A DNA stretch of 7,556 nt, from assembly GCA_019323575.1 (NCBI GenBank), contig JAHWHB010000085.1, positions 1 through 7,556 on the forward strand, read 5' to 3'. Numbering within the stretch: position 1 is the stretch's first letter; each line of letters begins with the position of its first letter. This DNA comes from Candidatus Woesearchaeota archaeon (lineage in GTDB: Archaea; Nanobdellota; Nanobdellia; Woesearchaeales; ARS49). The position numbers and the translations under genes are program-made. The notes below the pieces were generated by a model. That model worked only from the letters and a program-made list of their open reading frames with translations, did not search any database and was not told the origin of the DNA. Below are positions 5,498-7,556 of the stretch, one piece after another.

Positions 5498-5520
5498 TTT
5501 ATCACAGTATACAAAACAGG

Positions 5521-5529
5521 TTTTTAAAA
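5521..5529 (-). promoter_or_regulatory. TATA box for the TrmB-type gene
   Basis: The minus strand reads TTTTAAAAA. A start about 26-27 bases downstream falls near 5498, immediately before the Shine-Dalgarno, giving a leader of about 15 bases. It lies in the 72-base gap after the coiled-coil lipoprotein stop. Confidence 0.55.
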
Positions 5530-5532
5530 CTT

Positions 5533-5550
5533 TTGAAGAGAAATCTTCAA
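5533..5550. repeat. Short inverted repeat upstream of the TrmB promoter
   Basis: Seven-base arms TTGAAGA and TCTTCAA flank GAAA. It lies between the stop of the coiled-coil lipoprotein (5556) and the TrmB TATA box, a few bases upstream of that box on the minus strand. It could be a regulator site or a small hairpin at the end of the lipoprotein transcript; the minus-strand T-runs after it are short, so a terminator role is weakly supported. Confidence 0.45.
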
Positions 5551-5555
5551 CAGAA

Positions 5556-6173
5556 TCAATTCATTCTTTTCCTGATATCTTGCAACTGATTCTTCAGCCC
5601 CTGAAACTCACCCTTTCTCTGGCTTACATCCTTTTCAAAAGAACGCATCTTCGACAAAGCCTCATCAGAATTCAACAACTTCCTATCCTCCGCAGTCATC
5701 TTATCCGCAGCAGCCTCCATCTCATCAATGTTAGCACTTATTTTATCAATCAAAACAAGAATATCACCCATTAATGATATTGCAACATCAAGATGCTCAA
5801 CATTCTTCTGCTTAAGCTCCTCCATATAAGGCTTAGCAGCCTCCAACTTCTGAACAACATCAGCATTAAGAATCAAAGTCTCAAACTGAATACTCAAATA
5901 CTCATAATCATTCTTCACCCTAATAATAAACGCCTTATCCTCTCCCCGTTCATCAGCAACATCAACCCACGCCCGAATGTTCTCAAGCGAGACATTAGCC
6001 AACTCAACATTCTGCTTAAACCCATCAAAATCCTGCCTCTGAGCAAGGTTCTCAAGCTGGTCAAGACTCTTTCCCATATTATCCAAATCAACCAAAATCT
6101 GATTAACCTCAGCTTCCTGCAAAGTACAACCAATAAGAAGAATTGTCAAAATAACCAAAAAAAGCGCTCTCAT
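5556..6173 (-). CDS. Predicted lipoprotein with long helical coiled-coil domain
   Basis: The 205-residue product opens with MRALFLVILTILLIGC, a lipoprotein signal peptide with lipobox LIGC, so Cys16 is the probable lipidation site and the rest faces outside. From about residue 18 to the end the protein is rich in Leu, Glu, Asp, Lys and Gln with heptad-like spacing (for example LDNMGKSLDQLENLAQ, and DIRKRMN at the end). It has no further membrane segment and almost no glycine or proline, so it should form a bundle or elongated coiled coil. I recognise no named family or catalytic motif. The ATG at 6173-6171 is placed by the signal peptide and by TATATATA at 6196-6203, centred about 26 bases upstream; no Shine-Dalgarno is present, so the mRNA is probably leaderless. 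It is transcribed divergently from the NTPase gene at 6291. Confidence 0.8.
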   Translation of the reverse strand: MRALFLVILTILLIGCTLQEAEVNQILVDLDNMGKSLDQLENLAQRQDFDGFKQNVELANVSLENIRAWVDVADERGEDKAFIIRVKNDYEYLSIQFETLILNADVVQKLEAAKPYMEELKQKNVEHLDVAISLMGDILVLIDKISANIDEMEAAADKMTAEDRKLLNSDEALSKMRSFEKDVSQRKGEFQGLKNQLQDIRKRMN

Positions 6174-6195
6174 ACAACCATTTATCTTCTCTAAA

Positions 6196-6203
6196 TATAT
6201 ATA
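6196..6203 (-). promoter_or_regulatory. TATA box for the coiled-coil lipoprotein gene
   Basis: The minus strand reads TATATATA within GTATATATATTTAG, centred 26-27 bases before ATG 6173. It predicts a transcript beginning at the start codon. The inverted repeat at 6223-6244 starts 20 bases upstream of it. Confidence 0.7.
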
Positions 6204-6222
6204 CTTTATTGTTCAATTTTAT

Positions 6223-6244
6223 TGTTGTAGAATGTTCTACAACA
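6223..6244. promoter_or_regulatory. Perfect inverted repeat, probable regulator operator
   Basis: Arms TGTTGTAGAA and TTCTACAACA, exact reverse complements, are separated by TG. The element lies in the divergent intergenic region between the coiled-coil lipoprotein and the NTPase gene, outside the lipoprotein TATA box and just before the likely NTPase TATA region. Genes run away from it on both sides, so a terminator is unlikely. A dimeric DNA-binding protein is the simplest reading; which one is unknown. Confidence 0.7.
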
Positions 6245-6246
6245 CA

Positions 6247-6255
6247 AATTAATAT
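6247..6255 (+). promoter_or_regulatory. Candidate TATA region for the NTPase gene
   Basis: AATTAATAT is centred about 26 bases before position 6277, which would put the start just ahead of the Shine-Dalgarno at 6279. Another AT-rich candidate, CTATATTC (6256-6263), would start transcription inside the Shine-Dalgarno and is less suitable. The choice is uncertain in this AT-rich stretch. Confidence 0.4.
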
Positions 6256-6256
6256 C

Positions 6257-6272
6257 TATATTCTACAATATA
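6257..6272. promoter_or_regulatory. Second palindrome sharing the TTCTACAA core
   Basis: TATATT and AATATA form exact six-base arms around CTAC. The core TTCTACAA (6261-6268) is identical to one half of the larger repeat at 6223-6244. It lies between the candidate TATA box and the Shine-Dalgarno of the NTPase gene, where a bound protein would block initiation. Confidence 0.55.
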
Positions 6273-6278
6273 TGCGTT

Positions 6279-6285
6279 GAGGTGA
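6279..6285 (+). promoter_or_regulatory. Shine-Dalgarno for the NTPase gene
   Basis: GAGGTGA matches seven bases complementary to the expected 16S rRNA 3' end and lies five bases before ATG 6291. It overlaps the in-frame GTG at 6282 and so argues for ATG 6291 as the true start. Confidence 0.8.
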
Positions 6286-6290
6286 CTACA

Positions 6291-6809
6291 ATGAAAAAAT
6301 ACATACTAACTGGCGGACCAGGGACAGGAAAAAGCACCTTAATACTGGCACTAGAAAAACAAGGAGAACACATAATAAAAGAGGCAGCAGAAGACCACAT
6401 AAAACTAAGACAGGCACAAGGACAACCAGAACCATGGACGGAACCGGACTTCCAAGACGAAATCCTAGACCTCCAAATACAAAGAGAACAAAGAATACCA
6501 AAAGAGGCAGAAAGAGTCTTCATAGACAGAGGAGCACCAGACGGACTGGCATACGCACAACCAGGAACAGAAATCTACAAAAGACTTCTTCAAGAAGCAA
6601 AAACCAGAAAATACGAAAAAGTCTTCCTCATAGAAACACTCGGAACCACAGAAAAAACAGAAGTAAGAAGGGAAAACCACGAAGAAGCAGTAAAACTTGC
6701 ACAAAAACTAGAACAAATCTACAAATACCTAGGCTACGAAGTAATAAGAATACCAGTCGGAACAGTACAAGAAAGACTGGAAAAAATACTCAAAGAAACA
6801 AACCTTTAA
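6291..6809 (+). CDS. P-loop NTPase, AAA_28-type (kinase-like)
   Basis: The 172-residue product begins MKKYILTGGPGTGKST, giving a Walker A loop at residues 8-16. VFIDRGAPDGLAY (76-88) supplies the DRG-type segment seen in AAA_28 and nucleoside-kinase-like P-loop proteins, and EVRRENHEEAV (124-134) looks like an arginine-bearing lid. The C-terminal KYLGYEVIRIPVGTVQERLEKIL is also typical of this group. Length and motif order fit AAA_28 proteins, whose P-loop relates to nicotinamide-riboside kinase and thymidylate kinase; the substrate cannot be determined here. The start is ATG 6291 rather than GTG 6282 because GAGGTGA sits just before it. Two palindromes upstream suggest regulated expression. 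The TATA box of the next small gene overlaps its stop codon, so it may also read through into that gene. Confidence 0.88.
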   Translation: MKKYILTGGPGTGKSTLILALEKQGEHIIKEAAEDHIKLRQAQGQPEPWTEPDFQDEILDLQIQREQRIPKEAERVFIDRGAPDGLAYAQPGTEIYKRLLQEAKTRKYEKVFLIETLGTTEKTEVRRENHEEAVKLAQKLEQIYKYLGYEVIRIPVGTVQERLEKILKETNL

Positions 6810-6812
6810 ATA
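6805..6812 (+). promoter_or_regulatory. TATA box for the 80-aa protein gene
   Basis: TTTAAATA overlaps the stop codon of the NTPase gene (6807-6809). A start 26-27 bases on falls near 6835, at the Shine-Dalgarno, for a leader of about 12 bases. Hence the small gene can be transcribed on its own as well as by readthrough. Confidence 0.6.
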
Positions 6813-6833
6813 AAAATCCCAAACAAAAAAATT

Positions 6834-6839
6834 GGAGGG
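6834..6839 (+). promoter_or_regulatory. Shine-Dalgarno for the 80-aa protein gene
   Basis: GGAGGG lies seven bases before ATG 6847 and rules out the in-frame TTG at 6832 as the start. Confidence 0.8.
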
Positions 6840-6846
6840 AAAAAAA

Positions 6847-7089
6847 ATGAGTGAAGACATACAAACACCAGTACAACAAGCAACAATACAACAAAAAGCA
6901 TACATAACAGAGCAGCTTCAAAACAGAGGAATAAGAATATACATATCAGTTCTAGACCACCACAGAGACTGGCTAACACCATTCGCAAAAACAAGACTAG
7001 AACAACTAGCAGAGCAAGGAGTGCCGCCAGAAGAAAAACCATTAGCACAAGCAATGGCGGACTACTTCGGACTAAACTTTAGATTCTAA
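6847..7089 (+). CDS. Small orphan protein (80 aa)
   Basis: The product begins MSEDIQTPVQQATIQQ, a Gln/Thr-rich and probably flexible N-terminus of about 18 residues. A compact part follows: AYITEQLQNRGIRIYISVLD (19-37), then HHRDWLTPFAKTRLEQLAEQG (38-58), VPPEEKPLAQAMADYFG and the end LNFRF. There is no signal peptide, membrane helix, cysteine or known motif. The pattern looks like one strand and two or three amphipathic helices, so a small cytoplasmic folded protein is likely. I do not recognise it. It has its own TATA box (6805-6812) and a good Shine-Dalgarno (6834-6839), and its codon use (A- and C-ending) matches the other rightward genes, so it is very probably real. Its last 18 bases overlap the 3' end of the convergent Dph6 gene. 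Confidence 0.78.
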   Translation: MSEDIQTPVQQATIQQKAYITEQLQNRGIRIYISVLDHHRDWLTPFAKTRLEQLAEQGVPPEEKPLAQAMADYFGLNFRF

Positions 7090-7556
7090 AACAGCATCCT
7101 CAATCCTGAAAACACCACTAAACTTCTCAAAAGAAACAGAACTCTTAGTAATTTTAATACGCTTCTTGAAAACAGGAGCATCAACAACAGTAGTCTCAAT
7201 CTCCCCGCCCTCGCCAGCAGGATTCTGCTGCTTAGAAAGCTCAACAATCATCCTATCATCAATCTCCTTCCCAAGAAAACTCTCATCAAAAGGCTCAGCA
7301 AAAACACCAGTAATAACAGCACGAATGCCTTTTTTAACGACTTCCCTCAACAACTCAACCTGATTCATCATCCACAACGGATTAACACACTTCAAACCAA
7401 GCTCATCACAAATACGCTGAATTCTATCAGCCTGATACCTAGAGCGGACAGCACCAGTAACAACACCCTCAATATGATAACGAGAAACAGCCTCTTGGAT
7501 AGCTTTCTTCAAATCAACAAGCTCCTCCTCCTTAACACCTTTAGTTGTCACACGAA
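7072..7556 (-). CDS. dph6: Diphthine-ammonia ligase (Dph6 family), C-terminal part, cut by the right edge
   Basis: Dph6 uses ATP and ammonium to amidate diphthine, the last step in making diphthamide on the conserved histidine of translation factor EF-2. The visible 161 codons contain the family's C-terminal half: TTKGVKEEELVDL, then GVVTGAVRSRYQADRIQRIC, LGLKCVNPLW, ITGVFAEPFDESFLGKEID, and the signature GEGGEIETTVVDAPVFKKRI near the end. The N-terminal PP-loop ATP site (SGGKDS type) must lie beyond position 7556. The GTG at 7551 is internal, since the frame stays open through the edge and the sequence before it belongs to the same domain. The stop TAG (7074-7072) lies inside the convergent small gene, giving an 18-base overlap. 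Related MJ0570-type ATPases share this fold, so an N-terminal view would secure the name. Confidence 0.9.
   Translation of the reverse strand, partial: RVTTKGVKEEELVDLKKAIQEAVSRYHIEGVVTGAVRSRYQADRIQRICDELGLKCVNPLWMMNQVELLREVVKKGIRAVITGVFAEPFDESFLGKEIDDRMIVELSKQQNPAGEGGEIETTVVDAPVFKKRIKITKSSVSFEKFSGVFRIEDAVLESKV

Noticed and set aside
5499..5516. Possible operator ATCACAGTATAC between TATA and SD of the TrmB-type gene
   Set aside because: Pairing beyond the flanking T and A runs is poor; symmetry is no better than expected in AT-rich DNA.
6282..6290. GTG start three codons upstream for the NTPase
   Set aside because: GTG 6282 lies inside the Shine-Dalgarno GAGGTGA, which is properly spaced for ATG 6291; the protein family begins with MKKY-like residues before the P-loop strand.
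7549..7551. GTG as the Dph6 start
   Set aside because: The frame is open to the window edge and the known family places a large ATP-binding domain before this segment, so it is an internal Val codon.
1..7556. Mobile elements, CRISPR arrays, toxin-antitoxin or defence genes
   Set aside because: No regularly spaced repeats, transposase motifs, terminal inverted repeats or nuclease modules were found; all long frames are explained by the listed genes or their shadows.

Overview
The window looks like a piece of a small, gene-dense archaeal chromosome, most likely a DPANN-type lineage such as Woesearchaeota or Pacearchaeota. The evidence for this is an archaeal-type SRP54, a TrmB-family regulator, the C-terminal part of the diphthamide enzyme Dph6, a compact archaeal PRPP synthetase, a tRNA with a short intron in an archaeal bulge-helix arrangement, and TATA boxes placed about 26-27 bases before several start codons. 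The lineage is inferred from family resemblance only.

Layout, left to right. Positions 1-843 carry three minus-strand genes: an unrecognised gene cut by the left edge, an unrecognised 88-residue protein, and a 122-residue membrane protein. PRPP synthetase (893-1678, minus) starts two bases after the 3' end of an intron-containing tRNA-Pro(GGG) (1680-1762, minus). One near-palindromic TATA box (1791-1800) then appears to serve both this tRNA and the rightward gene at 1823, a secreted or anchored coiled-coil membrane protein. SRP54 (2550-3902) and a GNAT acetyltransferase (3906-4319) follow as a probable operon. Three minus-strand genes meet them tail to tail: a cysteine-rich lipoprotein, a TrmB-type regulator and a coiled-coil lipoprotein (4316-6173). 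A divergent regulatory region (6174-6290) holds a perfect 10+10 inverted repeat and a related second palindrome. Beyond it are an AAA_28-type NTPase (6291-6809), an 80-residue orphan protein (6847-7089), and the C-terminal part of Dph6 (minus), which runs off the right edge.

Functionally this is mixed chromosomal core and accessory content: protein targeting (SRP54), translation (tRNA-Pro, and Dph6 modifying EF-2), nucleotide precursor supply (Prs), and envelope proteins with a local regulator. I see no mobile element, CRISPR array, toxin-antitoxin pair or defence system. The points most worth a second look are the tRNA-prs junction, the shared TATA box, the 12-base tRNA intron, the paired palindromes upstream of the NTPase, the duplicated cysteine motif in the lipoprotein, and a strand composition bias strong enough to switch codon choice with gene direction.
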